This document shows positions 55,647 through 64,000 of a stretch of DNA of 64,000 bases, one piece after another. A model generated the notes under the pieces. It searched no databases. It was not told the DNA's origin and worked only from the letters and a program-made list of their open reading frames with translations. The position numbers were made by a program, and so were the translations under genes. Position 1 is the first letter of the stretch, and every line of letters starts with the position of its first letter. Origin of the DNA: an uncultured Bacteroidales bacterium (lineage in GTDB: Bacteria; Bacteroidota; Bacteroidia; Bacteroidales; UBA11471); the NCBI GenBank assembly GCA_947625885.1, contig CANQQA010000009.1, forward strand, positions 1-64,000, read 5' to 3'.

Positions 55647-58124
55647 ATGAGGATAACACGATTCCTATGGACAGTATTGCTGGGAGTGGCTGTCGTCGCA
55701 CCGCTTCATGCCGACAACACGATGAAACTGCAATACGACCGTCCCGCCGCGCGCTGGGTGGAAGCCCTCCCGTTAGGAAACGGCAGATTAGGCGCCATGG
55801 TGTACGGCGACCCCGTGCACGAACAGTTCCAACTCAATGAAGAAACGGTGTGGGGCGGGTCGCCCTACAACAACACCAACCCGAAAGCCAAGGAGGCTCT
55901 GGCGGAAATACGCCGCTTGATTTTCGAGGGGAAAAACCGCGAGGCGCAAGAGTTGTGCGGACCAACCATCTGCACGCCGAACGGCGCAAACGGAATGCCT
56001 TATCAGACTGTCGGCTCGCTCTTGCTCGACTTCGACGGCGTAACCGACTACACCGATTATCATCGGGAACTCGACATCGCCCGCGCGGTATCGACCACCC
56101 GATTCCGCAGTGGCGACGTAACCTATACCCGCGAAGCGTTCACCTCGTTTCCCGACCAACTCTTAATCATACGGCTGACGGCATCGGAACGGGGAAAAAT
56201 ATCGTTTACAGCCCGCTACGGCACACCCTACGCCACCGCTCACATCGGCACGCCGGCGCGAAACCTGCTGCGCCTCGACGGGAAAGCCGACGACCACGAA
56301 GGCATCGAAGGGAAAATACATTTCACCACCCTGACCCGCATCGACCGGAAAGGCGGAAAAACCGTATCGGTGGGCGACACGCTGCTGCGGGTGTCGAATG
56401 CCGATGAAGTAACGCTGTACGTGTCGATAGGGACGAACTTCGTCGATTACAAAGATGTATCGGGCGATGCCCTCCGCCGAGCCGAATCGTATCTGAAAAA
56501 TGCCGGTAAGGATTATCGGAAAGCCCGGCAGGCGCACGAAGCGGCATACGGCAGTTACTTTCGTCGGGTGTCGCTCGACTTGGGCGAAAACGAACAGACC
56601 GCCAAACCCACCGACGTGCGGTTGCAGGAGTTTGCCACGACATTCGACCCACAGCTGGCAGCGCTCTACTTCCAATACGGACGCTATCTGTTGATATGCA
56701 GCTCGCAGCCGGGCGGACAGGCGGCAAACCTGCAAGGCATCTGGAACTATCAGCTGCGGGCGCCGTGGGACGGCAAATACACGACCGACATCAACGTGGA
56801 AATGAATTACTGGCCGGCAGAGGTAACGAATCTCGCCGAGATGCACGAACCGTTCCTCACCTTAGTAAAAGAGTGCGCCGAACAGGGAAAAGAAGCGGCT
56901 GCCATGTACGGCTGCCGCGGGTGGACGCTGCACCACAACACCGACATCTGGCGCTCGACGGGTGCCGTCGATGGGGCAAGGTACGGCGTATGGCCTACCT
57001 GTAACGCTTGGTTTTGCCAGCACGTATGGGACCGCTACCTCTTTTCCGGCGACAAGGAATACCTGCGCGACACCTATCCGCTGCTGAAAGAGGCGTGCCG
57101 ATTCTATCTCGACTTTCTGGTGCGCGAACCGAAAAACGGGTGGTGGGTGGTCGCTCCCTCCTATTCGCCCGAAAATGCGCCGTCGGTCGGCGGCAAACGC
57201 TCGTTCGTCATCGTCGCCGGCACGACGATGGATAATCAAATGGTAGCAGACCTCTTCCATAATACGATAGAAGCCGCCCGCCTGCTCGACGAGGAAGCCA
57301 CGTTCATCGACAGCCTGCAACAGGTGGTCGATAACCTGCCGCCGATGCAAGTGGGCCGATGGGGACAACTGCAAGAGTGGCTCGAAGATTGGGACGACCC
57401 GAAAGACAACCACCGCCACACCTCGCACCTGTGGGGGCTCTATCCGGGACGCCAAATCACCGCCGGCACGCCGGTGCTGATGGCGGCTGCCAAGAAAACG
57501 TTGTTCGGACGCGGCGACCACTCCACCGGCTGGTCTATGGGGTGGAAAGTGTGCTTCTGGGCACGGCTGCTCGACGGCAATCACGCCTACAAACTCATCT
57601 GTGAACAACTAACCCCCATAAGCGCCGAAAAAGAACACAACGGCGGCACCTATCCCAACTTGTTCGACGCGCACCCGCCGTTCCAAATCGACGGCAACTT
57701 CGGCTGCACGGCAGGCATCGCCGAGATGCTGGTGCAGAGCCATGCCGGCGCGATACACCTGCTGCCCGCCCTGCCCGACGTATGGAAAGAGGGTACGGTG
57801 AAAGGGCTGCGCTGTCGGGGAGGTTTCCGACTCGAAGAATTGACGTGGAAAGAGGGAGAAGTAAAAGAGGTCATCGTTTTATCAACCGTCGGCGGCACCC
57901 TGCGCCTCCGCTCGGCTGTACCGTTAGCCATGAACGGGCAGAAACTTTCGCCGGCGACCGAAACGGAAGTGCCTAACCCGCTGCTGAAAACGCAGCCCGT
58001 GCGTCGCCCCCTGATAGCCGCCGAGGCTCCCATTAACAGCGAAACCGCCACGACCGACACTTATCTGTACGACATAGAAACCGTTGCGGGCGAGACTTAC
58101 CGGCTGACGGCAGCAAAAGAGTGA
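55647..58124 (+). CDS. Glycoside hydrolase family 95 (alpha-L-fucosidase/galactosidase type)
   Basis: A secreted glycosidase of 825 residues with a signal peptide ([18 protein letters not shown]). The N-terminal beta domain starts with the family signature [18 protein letters not shown] and [13 protein letters not shown]. The catalytic (alpha/alpha)6 barrel includes [26 protein letters not shown]-like [34 protein letters not shown] and a C-terminal [16 protein letters not shown]. Members remove terminal alpha-1,2-fucose or alpha-galactose from host or plant glycans; the exact specificity is not fixed here. It is the last gene of the DUF2148-agu-fprA run, 19 bases after fprA. Confidence 0.92.
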   Translation: MRITRFLWTVLLGVAVVAPLHADNTMKLQYDRPAARWVEALPLGNGRLGAMVYGDPVHEQFQLNEETVWGGSPYNNTNPKAKEALAEIRRLIFEGKNREAQELCGPTICTPNGANGMPYQTVGSLLLDFDGVTDYTDYHRELDIARAVSTTRFRSGDVTYTREAFTSFPDQLLIIRLTASERGKISFTARYGTPYATAHIGTPARNLLRLDGKADDHEGIEGKIHFTTLTRIDRKGGKTVSVGDTLLRVSNADEVTLYVSIGTNFVDYKDVSGDALRRAESYLKNAGKDYRKARQAHEAAYGSYFRRVSLDLGENEQTAKPTDVRLQEFATTFDPQLAALYFQYGRYLLICSSQPGGQAANLQGIWNYQLRAPWDGKYTTDINVEMNYWPAEVTNLAEMHEPFLTLVKECAEQGKEAAAMYGCRGWTLHHNTDIWRSTGAVDGARYGVWPTCNAWFCQHVWDRYLFSGDKEYLRDTYPLLKEACRFYLDFLVREPKNGWWVVAPSYSPENAPSVGGKRSFVIVAGTTMDNQMVADLFHNTIEAARLLDEEATFIDSLQQVVDNLPPMQVGRWGQLQEWLEDWDDPKDNHRHTSHLWGLYPGRQITAGTPVLMAAAKKTLFGRGDHSTGWSMGWKVCFWARLLDGNHAYKLICEQLTPISAEKEHNGGTYPNLFDAHPPFQIDGNFGCTAGIAEMLVQSHAGAIHLLPALPDVWKEGTVKGLRCRGGFRLEELTWKEGEVKEVIVLSTVGGTLRLRSAVPLAMNGQKLSPATETEVPNPLLKTQPVRRPLIAAEAPINSETATTDTYLYDIETVAGETYRLTAAKE

Positions 58125-58186
58125 ACCATTTTTGCGAAACGGATTTTTCGGAAAACGTCCGTCCGTTTCGCCTTATCCGTAAAAGA

Positions 58187-58212
58187 AAAGCCGCTTTGCA
58201 AAGCGGCTTTTC
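58187..58212. terminator. Bidirectional intrinsic terminator
   Basis: AAAAGCCGCTTTG and its complement form a perfect palindrome ending in T-runs on both strands, between the converging ends of the GH95 gene and the nucleotidyltransferase-kinase gene. Confidence 0.87.
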
Positions 58213-58222
58213 CCGTATTCGG

Positions 58223-59359
58223 TCAATCCCGACGAATATGTATCTGTATGGCGTTTTTCACGGGCTTTTCGCTAACAAACATCAAATACCCTCCACCGCC
58301 GGCGCCGCTCAGTTTCCAACCGAAAACGGAATCGCGATACCGATCTATCTGCTCCCGAATATCGTCGTACACCATATTGGGAAATATGGCTATCTGCGCC
58401 TCGAACGACTTGCGCACCTGCTCGCCGAAAGCCTCCGTGTCGCGGGCAATGATGGCGTCCCAGCAAGCCCGTGCCGCATCGCTCAACGCTTTTACGTTTT
58501 CGGGCGTAACGTGCGTATTCGCCATGACATCGTAAGAAGCGCGGCGCGGATAAAGCGGATAGAGCCAGATGCGTTCTTCTATCCATTTCAACAGTTCGGG
58601 GTCGGTATTGCTCTCGATGCTTTCAGGCCAATAATCGCCATTGTATTCCAATTTGTTCAGTCCGGGCAAGACGATTCCCAACGAATCCTGCGAGCCGCTG
58701 ATGTATTTCGTTCCGGGAGGATTCTCGAAACAGAAAAGGGTCTTCGCCAATTTTTCCTTGTCGCCTTCGGGAATATCGGTTTGCCACAACTCCACCGCCT
58801 TTTTGCGGGAGGAGGTCGCCATGCCGCTGCGGTCGTTAAACTCGTATTCCGGCTCAATGGAAATCGTCAGCACGGGTCCCGCACAACAAGCGGAGACAAA
58901 CGACTGGTCGAGCCAGCCGCCCGCCAAGTCGATGCGGTACGGTATGCGGCACTCTTTGCGCAGCATCGTCGTGGAACGTACCGGCAGACCGTTGTGCGGG
59001 AGGCGCTTGCTCACCACGTATTCGATGCCTAACTCTTTGCAAAGCTGTTCTTTCAACGGCGTACTTCCGTCGCTGTTCACGAAGAAAATATCGGGTTTGA
59101 GCGCTTTCAGCTCCTCCACGAAATCGAGCACGCCGCTACCGCTGTTCACCCACGCATCTTTCACGACTTTGAGGGCTTTCACCATATAGAGGCGTTCGGC
59201 TTCGGTATTGATGGTCTTGCGCGCTTTCAGTTCATAAACGGTTTTATCGGAGCCGATACCCACGTAAAGGTCGCCATACGAGGCAGCCTCCTCGAAAAAC
59301 GCCACGTGCCCGCTATGAAGCATATCGTAACAGCCCGACACAAAAACTTTTTTCTTCAT
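58223..59359 (-). CDS. Fused cytidylyltransferase-like and GHMP-kinase-like protein
   Basis: A 378-residue protein of two parts. Residues 1 to about 130 are a nucleotidyltransferase with the HxGH motif (GCYDMLHSGHVAFFEEA, His15-His18), as in glycerol-3-phosphate cytidylyltransferase or the HldE second domain. Residues about 138-378 look like a GHMP sugar kinase: RIPYRIDLAGGWLDQS, SGMATSSRKKA (178-188, a possible shortened ATP loop) and the C-terminal KLSGAGGGGYLMF. The kinase part is shorter than usual, with motif 1 and motif 2 only about 30 residues apart. It may make an NDP-activated sugar, perhaps heptose- or fucose-like; the substrate is unknown. It follows the mannose-1-phosphate guanylyltransferase gene by 16 bases, likely one operon. 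Confidence 0.72.
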   Translation of the reverse strand: MKKKVFVSGCYDMLHSGHVAFFEEAASYGDLYVGIGSDKTVYELKARKTINTEAERLYMVKALKVVKDAWVNSGSGVLDFVEELKALKPDIFFVNSDGSTPLKEQLCKELGIEYVVSKRLPHNGLPVRSTTMLRKECRIPYRIDLAGGWLDQSFVSACCAGPVLTISIEPEYEFNDRSGMATSSRKKAVELWQTDIPEGDKEKLAKTLFCFENPPGTKYISGSQDSLGIVLPGLNKLEYNGDYWPESIESNTDPELLKWIEERIWLYPLYPRRASYDVMANTHVTPENVKALSDAARACWDAIIARDTEAFGEQVRKSFEAQIAIFPNMVYDDIREQIDRYRDSVFGWKLSGAGGGGYLMFVSEKPVKNAIQIHIRRD

Positions 59360-59375
59360 TCTATTATGCCATTAT

Positions 59376-60428
59376 TTATTTGGAAAATTCTTTGATGCGC
59401 TGCTCGTCGGCGAGGCGGCAAATGAGCAACGTGCCGTTTTTCTCCGCCACGATGCAGCCGTCGAGCCCCTGCACGACGACCCGTTTGCCTGCCGGCATAT
59501 TCACGATGCAGTGCGACGACTCTATCATCTTCACGCCGTCGCCCACACAGGCATTGTCGTTTTCGTCTTTGGGCAGCAGCGTGTGCAGCGAGCCCCACGT
59601 GCCCAAGTCCGACCAACCGAAGTCGGCGGGAAATACATAGATATCGTCGGCTTTCTCCATGACGGCGTAGTCGATGGAAATGTTTTCGCAGGTGGGGAAA
59701 AGGCGGTTCACCGCCTCCTGTTCGCCCTTCGTATAGAAGAGAGGCGACAGCTCGTCGAATATGGCGGCGATGCCCGGACAGTAGGTGCGAAACGAGCGTT
59801 CGAGCGTCACTACGTTCCAGATGAACAGCCCCGAATTCCAAAAATAATTTCCGGCAGCCAGATACTCTACGGCTTTGTCGAGCGAGGGTTTTTCGCGGAA
59901 CGACTCCACCGGATTTATTTCACCGGCAACCGTGCGGGAGCGGTCGGCGGCAATGTAGCCGTATCCCGTTTCGGGGCGGGTGGGTCGCATGCCCAACGTG
60001 AGTATCGACGGCGAATCCTGCACGAAATCGAGCGATTTGGCGATGACGCGCCGAAACTCGGCGACATCGGTTACCACATGGTCGGCAGGGGTAACGACTA
60101 CGGAGGCATCGGGGTCGGCGGCTTTGATTTTCCAGCCGGCATAGGCGATGCAGGGCGCCGTGTTGCGCATACAGGGTTCCTGCAAGATGTGCGATTCGGG
60201 CACGGCGGGCAGCTGTTCGCGCACCAAGTCGCGATAGCGTGCCGACGTTACCACCCACACGTTTTCGGGTGCGACGACGGAGGAAAAGCGGTCGGCGGTA
60301 AGCTGTATCAGCGTCCGCCCGCAACCGGTGATGTCGATAAACTGCTTCGGCGTATCGGGGGTGCTCATAGGCCAAAAACGGCTGCCCACGCCGCCTGCCA
60401 TGATGACAAGATGTGTCGGTCGTTTCAT
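59376..60428 (-). CDS. Mannose-1-phosphate guanylyltransferase
   Basis: Makes GDP-mannose from mannose 1-phosphate and GTP. The ATG at 60428 (MKRPTHLVIMAGGVGSRFWPMS) gives 350 residues; the longer ORF is upstream read-through. Motifs include the nucleotide-binding GGVGSRFWP, ILQEPCMRNTAP, VVTPADHVV, RPETGYGYI, ESFREKP, NSGLFIW, DYAVMEKAD and FGWSDLGTW. It is the monofunctional form without an isomerase domain. GDP-mannose feeds surface glycans and GDP-fucose. It is the first gene of a two-gene unit with the fused kinase. Confidence 0.92.
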   Translation of the reverse strand: MKRPTHLVIMAGGVGSRFWPMSTPDTPKQFIDITGCGRTLIQLTADRFSSVVAPENVWVVTSARYRDLVREQLPAVPESHILQEPCMRNTAPCIAYAGWKIKAADPDASVVVTPADHVVTDVAEFRRVIAKSLDFVQDSPSILTLGMRPTRPETGYGYIAADRSRTVAGEINPVESFREKPSLDKAVEYLAAGNYFWNSGLFIWNVVTLERSFRTYCPGIAAIFDELSPLFYTKGEQEAVNRLFPTCENISIDYAVMEKADDIYVFPADFGWSDLGTWGSLHTLLPKDENDNACVGDGVKMIESSHCIVNMPAGKRVVVQGLDGCIVAEKNGTLLICRLADEQRIKEFSK

Positions 60429-60626
60429 AAAATTTTGTTTTTCGACGGCTAAGATAACGATTTTTTTACACAAGACAAAAACAAGGTATCATCATTGGCG
60501 GCAGAGAATTTTTTTCGATTTTATAATCTGTTGATAATAAGAAATGAATACGGAAAAATGTCCGCATTAACGATTTTTTCTGTAAAAAGAGGTGGAAAAT
60601 TGTGCTGTTTTTTGCACAAAAGAGGC

Positions 60627-60634
60627 TATATTTG
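60627..60634 (+). promoter_or_regulatory. -7 promoter box of the acyl-CoA synthetase gene
   Basis: TATATTTG matches TAnnTTTG exactly and lies 33 bases before the ATG at 60668. No clean -33 TTTG at the usual spacing. Confidence 0.55.
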
Positions 60635-60667
60635 TGCAAAAATTTTATCCACGAAATTCACAAACAA

Positions 60668-62335
60668 ATGCAAACGACAGAAATTTCGGACAAAAGTTTC
60701 AACATATATATCGAGAACTCCATTCGGGAAAACTGGGAACTGACTGCCCTAAGCGACTTCAAGGGGGTGTCGTACAGCTACAAGGACATCGCCCGTAAAA
60801 TCGAAAAAATGCACATACTGATGGAAGCCGCCGGCATAGAGAAGGGCGACAAAATAGCCATCTGCGGGCGCAATTCGGCGCACTGGGCGGTGGCTTTTTT
60901 TGCAACGCTTACCTACGGCGCCGTGGCGGTGCCCATACTGCACGAATTCAAGCCGGACAATGTGCACCACATCGTCAACCACTCCGAAGCGAAGCTGCTT
61001 TTCGTGGGCGACGTCGTGTATGAAAATCTCGACAAGAGCAAAATGCCGAATCTCACGGGCATCATTCTCATCAACGACTTTTCGCTGCTGTACAGCGTAA
61101 GCGACAAGCTGTCGGACGCCCGCCACCACCTGAACCAGTATTTCGGCGACAAATTTCCCGAACGTTTCCGCAAAGAAGACGTATCGTACCACAAAGACAG
61201 CCCCGAAGAACTGGCGCTGATCAACTACACTTCCGGCTCGACCGGCTTCTCGAAAGGAGTCATGCTCCCCTACCGCAGCTTGTGGAACAATCTGAAATTC
61301 TGCTACGAAAATCTGGACTTCCTGCACGCCGGCGATCCGGTGGTCTCGATGCTGCCCATGGCGCACATGTACGGTCTGATGGTGGAGATATGCACCTGCT
61401 TCGCGCGCGGGTGTCATATACATTTCCTCACGCGGGTGCCGTCGCCGAAAGTCATCATGGACGCATTCGCCGAAGTAAAGCCGCGCGTGGTCATCGCCGT
61501 GCCGCTGATTATCGAAAAGGTAATCCGCAGCAAGGTGTTCCCGCTGCTCGAAAAACCGCTCATGCAGGTGCTGATGAAAATTCCCGTCATCAACACGCAA
61601 CTGCAACAGCAGATACGCGCCAAGCTCGAAGAGGCATTCGGCGGGAACATGTACGAAATCATTATCGGCGGCGCCGCGCTCAACGGCGAAGTCGAGGTGT
61701 TCCTCCACAAAATCGGATTCCCCTACACCGTAGGCTACGGCATGACCGAATGCGCCCCGCTTATCTCCTACGCATCGTGGCAGGAGGCGCGGCTCATGGG
61801 CTGCGGCAAACTGATAGACCGCACGGAGGCACGCATCGAATCGCCCGACCCCGCCAACATCGTGGGCGAACTCTATGTGAAAGGCGACAGCGTGATGCTG
61901 GGCTATTACAAAAATCAAGAAGCCACCGACGCCGTACTCAAAGACGGGTGGCTCAACACCGGCGACCTCGCCCTGCTCGACGCCGACAACTTTCTCTACA
62001 TCAAAGGGCGCAGCAAGAGCCTGATTCTCGGTCCGTCGGGGCAGAACATCTACCCCGAAGAAATAGAGGCGCGCATCAACAACCTGCCCTACGTTACCGA
62101 GTCGATTGTCGTCGAAAAAGAGGGCAAACTCATCGCGCTCATCTATCCCGACTTCGAGAATGCCGAGAAAGAGGGACTTTCGGGTCAAATCGAGGAGTTG
62201 ATGGAAGAAAACCGCATCGCCGTGAACAAGACGCTCCCCGCTTACAGCCAGATAGCCAAAGTGAAAATCTACTACGAGGAGTTTGAGAAAACACCGAAAC
62301 GAAGCATCAAACGCTACCTCTACCAAAGCCACTGA
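60668..62335 (+). CDS. AMP-forming acyl-CoA synthetase (long-chain fatty acid-CoA ligase type)
   Basis: An ANL-superfamily ligase of 555 residues that activates a carboxylic acid, probably a fatty acid, via an acyl-adenylate to its CoA thioester. The ORF opens at 60602, but the ATG at 60668 (MQTTEISDKSFNIYIENSI) follows the promoter. Motifs are INYTSGSTGFSKGVMLPYRS (phosphate loop), IIGGAALNGEVEVFLHKIG, VGYGMTECAPLIS, GWLNTGDLALLD, IKGRSKSLILGPSGQNIYPEEIE and the C-terminal Lys region TPKRSIKRYLY. Length fits the FadD-like group of Bacteroidota. The substrate chain length is not evident. It appears monocistronic. Confidence 0.9.
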   Translation: MQTTEISDKSFNIYIENSIRENWELTALSDFKGVSYSYKDIARKIEKMHILMEAAGIEKGDKIAICGRNSAHWAVAFFATLTYGAVAVPILHEFKPDNVHHIVNHSEAKLLFVGDVVYENLDKSKMPNLTGIILINDFSLLYSVSDKLSDARHHLNQYFGDKFPERFRKEDVSYHKDSPEELALINYTSGSTGFSKGVMLPYRSLWNNLKFCYENLDFLHAGDPVVSMLPMAHMYGLMVEICTCFARGCHIHFLTRVPSPKVIMDAFAEVKPRVVIAVPLIIEKVIRSKVFPLLEKPLMQVLMKIPVINTQLQQQIRAKLEEAFGGNMYEIIIGGAALNGEVEVFLHKIGFPYTVGYGMTECAPLISYASWQEARLMGCGKLIDRTEARIESPDPANIVGELYVKGDSVMLGYYKNQEATDAVLKDGWLNTGDLALLDADNFLYIKGRSKSLILGPSGQNIYPEEIEARINNLPYVTESIVVEKEGKLIALIYPDFENAEKEGLSGQIEELMEENRIAVNKTLPAYSQIAKVKIYYEEFEKTPKRSIKRYLYQSH

Positions 62336-62479
62336 TTCCGTCCTGACGCAAGATTTCCTGAATCAGATAGCGGGGGGGGGTAGCTTCGATTCCTTTCACC
62401 ACATTGTGATAGTTGGCGCGAACCGGAACGTTACGAAATCACCCATAACCGGTTGAAACTTATTTTTCTTTTGAAAATG

Positions 62480-62523
62480 ATTCGAAAAAGGTTGTGTAAG
62501 TACAACCTTTTCGAATGTTTTTT
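62480..62523 (+). terminator. Intrinsic terminator
   Basis: A near-perfect 15-bp stem (ATTCGAAAAAGGTTGT and its complement, GTAAG-containing loop) is followed by GTTTTTTG. It lies about 145 bases beyond the acyl-CoA synthetase stop and could end that transcript or belong to a lost gene. The stretch 62336-62479 holds no recognisable gene and includes a run of nine G (62372-62380). Confidence 0.75.
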
Positions 62524-62543
62524 GTATATTGACGCTTGCAGAC

Positions 62544-62666
62544 ATGAAAAAGGAAACCGGCATCAGTATGACAGCTATACAGAAACTGGTGGATCAACTG
62601 ATTTCCAAGAAGCATGTAGAGCGCGGAGAAAAAGATGGAAGTTGGAGAGTCTTCGTAACGCAGTAA
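62544..62666 (+). pseudogene. Remnant of a winged-helix C terminus (40 codons)
   Basis: A 40-codon ORF too short for the track: MKKETGISMTAIQKLVDQLI, then a basic ending with VERGEKDGSWRVFV. This is the look of a winged-helix segment such as ends AlbA_2/ATP-binding regulators or MarR-like proteins. No upstream domain is in frame, and it directly follows the terminator hairpin. I take it as the tail of a decayed gene; a very small real protein is less likely. The family call is inference. Confidence 0.4.
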
Positions 62667-62685
62667 AGACTCCGGAAGCACGCTT

Positions 62686-62742
62686 AACCACAAATCTGAA
62701 CTTATCTGCCATTTTATCGGAGATAAATTCAGTTTTGTGGTT
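62686..62742. repeat. Long inverted repeat 1 (22-bp arms)
   Basis: Arms 62686-62707 and 62721-62742 are complementary apart from two or three bases (AACCACAAA..TATCT / AGATA..TTTGTGGTT), loop of 13. It is related in sequence to the next hairpin. Confidence 0.8.
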
Positions 62743-62768
62743 TTGAGTTATGGCAGCACTGTTTTGCG

Positions 62769-62825
62769 AACCACAGAACTGTATTTATGTCATAAAAAAT
62801 CATAGATAAATACAGTTTTGTGGTT
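62769..62825. repeat. Long inverted repeat 2 (22-bp arms), same family
   Basis: Arms 62769-62790 and 62804-62825 pair with two mismatches. The right arm (AGATAAATACAGTTTTGTGG) differs from that of the first hairpin by one base in this span. It is followed by a T-rich stretch and ends 7 bases before the -33 box of the ATPase gene. Confidence 0.8.
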
Positions 62826-62831
62826 TTTATT

Positions 62832-62863
62832 TTTGACTGTTCAATTGCAAATGATTATTTTTG
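62832..62863 (+). promoter_or_regulatory. Promoter of the DUF234-type ATPase gene
   Basis: TTTG at 62832-62835 and TATTTTTG at 62856-62863 are 20 nt apart, an exact consensus promoter. The ATG follows 17 bases later. Confidence 0.7.
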
Positions 62864-62880
62864 CGTCAAAATCATGAGAT

Positions 62881-64000
62881 ATGAACAAACTTATCGGACG
62901 CGACAAAGAATATGCGGAATTAGAGCGATGTCTGAACTCGGACAGGTCGGAATTGGTTATCGTTCACGGCAGACGACGTATCGGAAAAACATTCCTGATT
63001 GAAGAATTCTTCCATCAACAGTTCGATTTCAAATATGTCGGCGCACACGGCATGACCACCCGACGGCAGTTGAACAACTTTTTGAGAGTACTTAACGGAT
63101 ATTCGACAAAGCAGTTCGGCAATCTGCACAATTGGGACGAAGCGTTCTATGCCCTTGAAGAGTATTTGTCTACTTTGCCTGCCGATCGCAAAAGAATTGT
63201 TTTTATAGACGAAATGCCTTGGATGGATTCCGGGAGGTCAATCTTTGTATCTGCCCTTGAAAACTTCTGGAACGGTTGGGCTATGTCGCAGCGGAACATT
63301 ATGCTTATCGCTACCGGTTCGGCTACATCGTGGATGAAAGACAAGATTGTCGCCAACAAAGGCGGTCTGCATGCCCGAATAACCTGTAATCTGCATCTGG
63401 CGCCGTTTACATTGAATGAAACAGAGCGATATCTTGCCACCAAAGGCATAGAATGGGACCGCTATCAATTAACCCAAACATATATGGTACTCGGCGGTGT
63501 TCCATTTTATTACAGCCTACTTGACTCTGAATTGAGTTTCACGCAAAATATCGACCGGCTTTTCTTTAATGACGGCGCACTTCTAAAATTGGAGTTCGAC
63601 GAATTGTATCATGCCCTTTTCGATAATGCCGATTTGTACACTGCCGTCGTTCAACTGCTCAGTGAGCATGAATCCGGACTGACGAGAGGTGATATAATCA
63701 AATCACTACCCCTGAAAAGCAGCAATATCACCAAAGTCATCAAGAATCTTGAACGGTCTGATATGATTGAGAAGTGGCTGCAATATGGCAATAAGCGTCG
63801 CGGAGCGGTTTACAGACTTACCGATTTCTTTTCGCTGTTCTACTTTCGGTTCCTTGCCGATAATCTTTCGCATGACGAGGAGTGGTGGAGCAACCATCGC
63901 GACTCAGGTCGTGTATTCGATTGGATGGGCAGCAGCTTTGAACTTGTCTGCATGAGGCATCACAAACAGATTAAATCCGCATTGGGAATAAGAGGTATTG
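62881..64000 (+). CDS. AAA+ ATPase of the archaeal-ATPase/DUF234 type (partial, cut by window end)
   Basis: The ORF is open from the ATG at 62881 to the last base (373 codons), so the C terminus is missing; the track omitted it for lack of a stop. The start MNKLIGRDKEYAELERCLNS is the family N terminus. The P-loop is VIVHGRRRIGKTFLIEEFF, Walker B is RIVFIDEMPWMD, followed by ATGSATSWMKDKI (sensor 1) and VLGGVPFYY. A winged-helix segment (GLTRGDIIKSLPLKSSNITKVIKNL) and the start of the DUF234 nuclease-like part (FFSLFYFRFL) follow. The role of these proteins is unclear; they are often scattered and mobile. Confidence 0.88.
   Translation, partial: MNKLIGRDKEYAELERCLNSDRSELVIVHGRRRIGKTFLIEEFFHQQFDFKYVGAHGMTTRRQLNNFLRVLNGYSTKQFGNLHNWDEAFYALEEYLSTLPADRKRIVFIDEMPWMDSGRSIFVSALENFWNGWAMSQRNIMLIATGSATSWMKDKIVANKGGLHARITCNLHLAPFTLNETERYLATKGIEWDRYQLTQTYMVLGGVPFYYSLLDSELSFTQNIDRLFFNDGALLKLEFDELYHALFDNADLYTAVVQLLSEHESGLTRGDIIKSLPLKSSNITKVIKNLERSDMIEKWLQYGNKRRGAVYRLTDFFSLFYFRFLADNLSHDEEWWSNHRDSGRVFDWMGSSFELVCMRHHKQIKSALGIRGI

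Noticed and set aside
62341-62480. A coding remnant across the G9 tract
   Set aside because: Both strands give short open stretches, but none resembles a family I recognise, and stops interrupt the reverse frame. Kept only as a homopolymer observation.

Overview
The window is chromosomal DNA from a member of the Bacteroidales. The evidence is the many promoters of the Bacteroidota type (TTTG, then 19-20 nt, then TAnnTTTG), the lipoprotein form of TamA (TamL) next to TamB, a giant BspA-type leucine-rich-repeat protein with a T9SS-like C-terminal domain, DUF4136, DUF5106, C69 and GH95 proteins, and the trp order B-E-G-D-C-F-A. A Barnesiella-like or Porphyromonadaceae-like relative is possible, but I cannot fix the genus. 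No rRNA, tRNA, CRISPR array or intact insertion sequence was seen.

Layout. 0-12.2 kb: bamD and the RNA polymerase omega-like gene; a GHL10 glycosidase; purL with a PurF-like paralogue whose glutaminase cysteine is replaced; a LysE-type exporter; a DUF4136 lipoprotein and an outer-membrane barrel; recJ. 12.4-31 kb: the menaquinone genes form two same-strand blocks (menF-menD and menB-menC-menE). A complete seven-gene tryptophan operon on the opposite strand and a DUF5106 gene lie between them. The trp operon has a 20-residue leader peptide with three consecutive Trp codons and mutually exclusive hairpins, so it is very probably attenuated. Upstream of menF on the same strand are rimO, ftsY and a PBP1A gene. 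MenF/MenD and TrpE/TrpG both draw on chorismate.

31-45.7 kb: a 2141-residue BspA-like protein, then a cassette of about 0.94 kb bounded by a perfect 37-bp direct repeat. The repeat copies the 3' end of tamL. The cassette carries a 64-residue protein and a frameshifted gene that looks like an ADP-ribosyltransferase. tamL and tamB follow. 45.9-52 kb: a phosphosugar mutase, a C69 dipeptidase, then a gene-free stretch with two RNA candidates: a closed structured RNA of about 200 nt and a terminated transcript of about 65 nt. A small acidic protein and a GT2 glycosyltransferase follow.

52-64 kb: a run of DUF2148, agmatine deiminase, N-carbamoylputrescine amidase (putrescine synthesis), an FprA-type flavodiiron protein and a GH95 fucosidase-like enzyme. 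Opposite to it is a nucleotide-sugar pair (mannose-1-P guanylyltransferase and a nucleotidyltransferase-GHMP kinase fusion). The window ends with an acyl-CoA synthetase, a stretch of remnants with two related hairpins, and a DUF234-type ATPase cut by the window edge.

The least explained parts are the repeat-bounded ART-like cassette, the structured RNA at 49.6 kb, the Cys-less PurF paralogue, the nucleotidyltransferase-GHMP fusion and the paired hairpins before the terminal ATPase.
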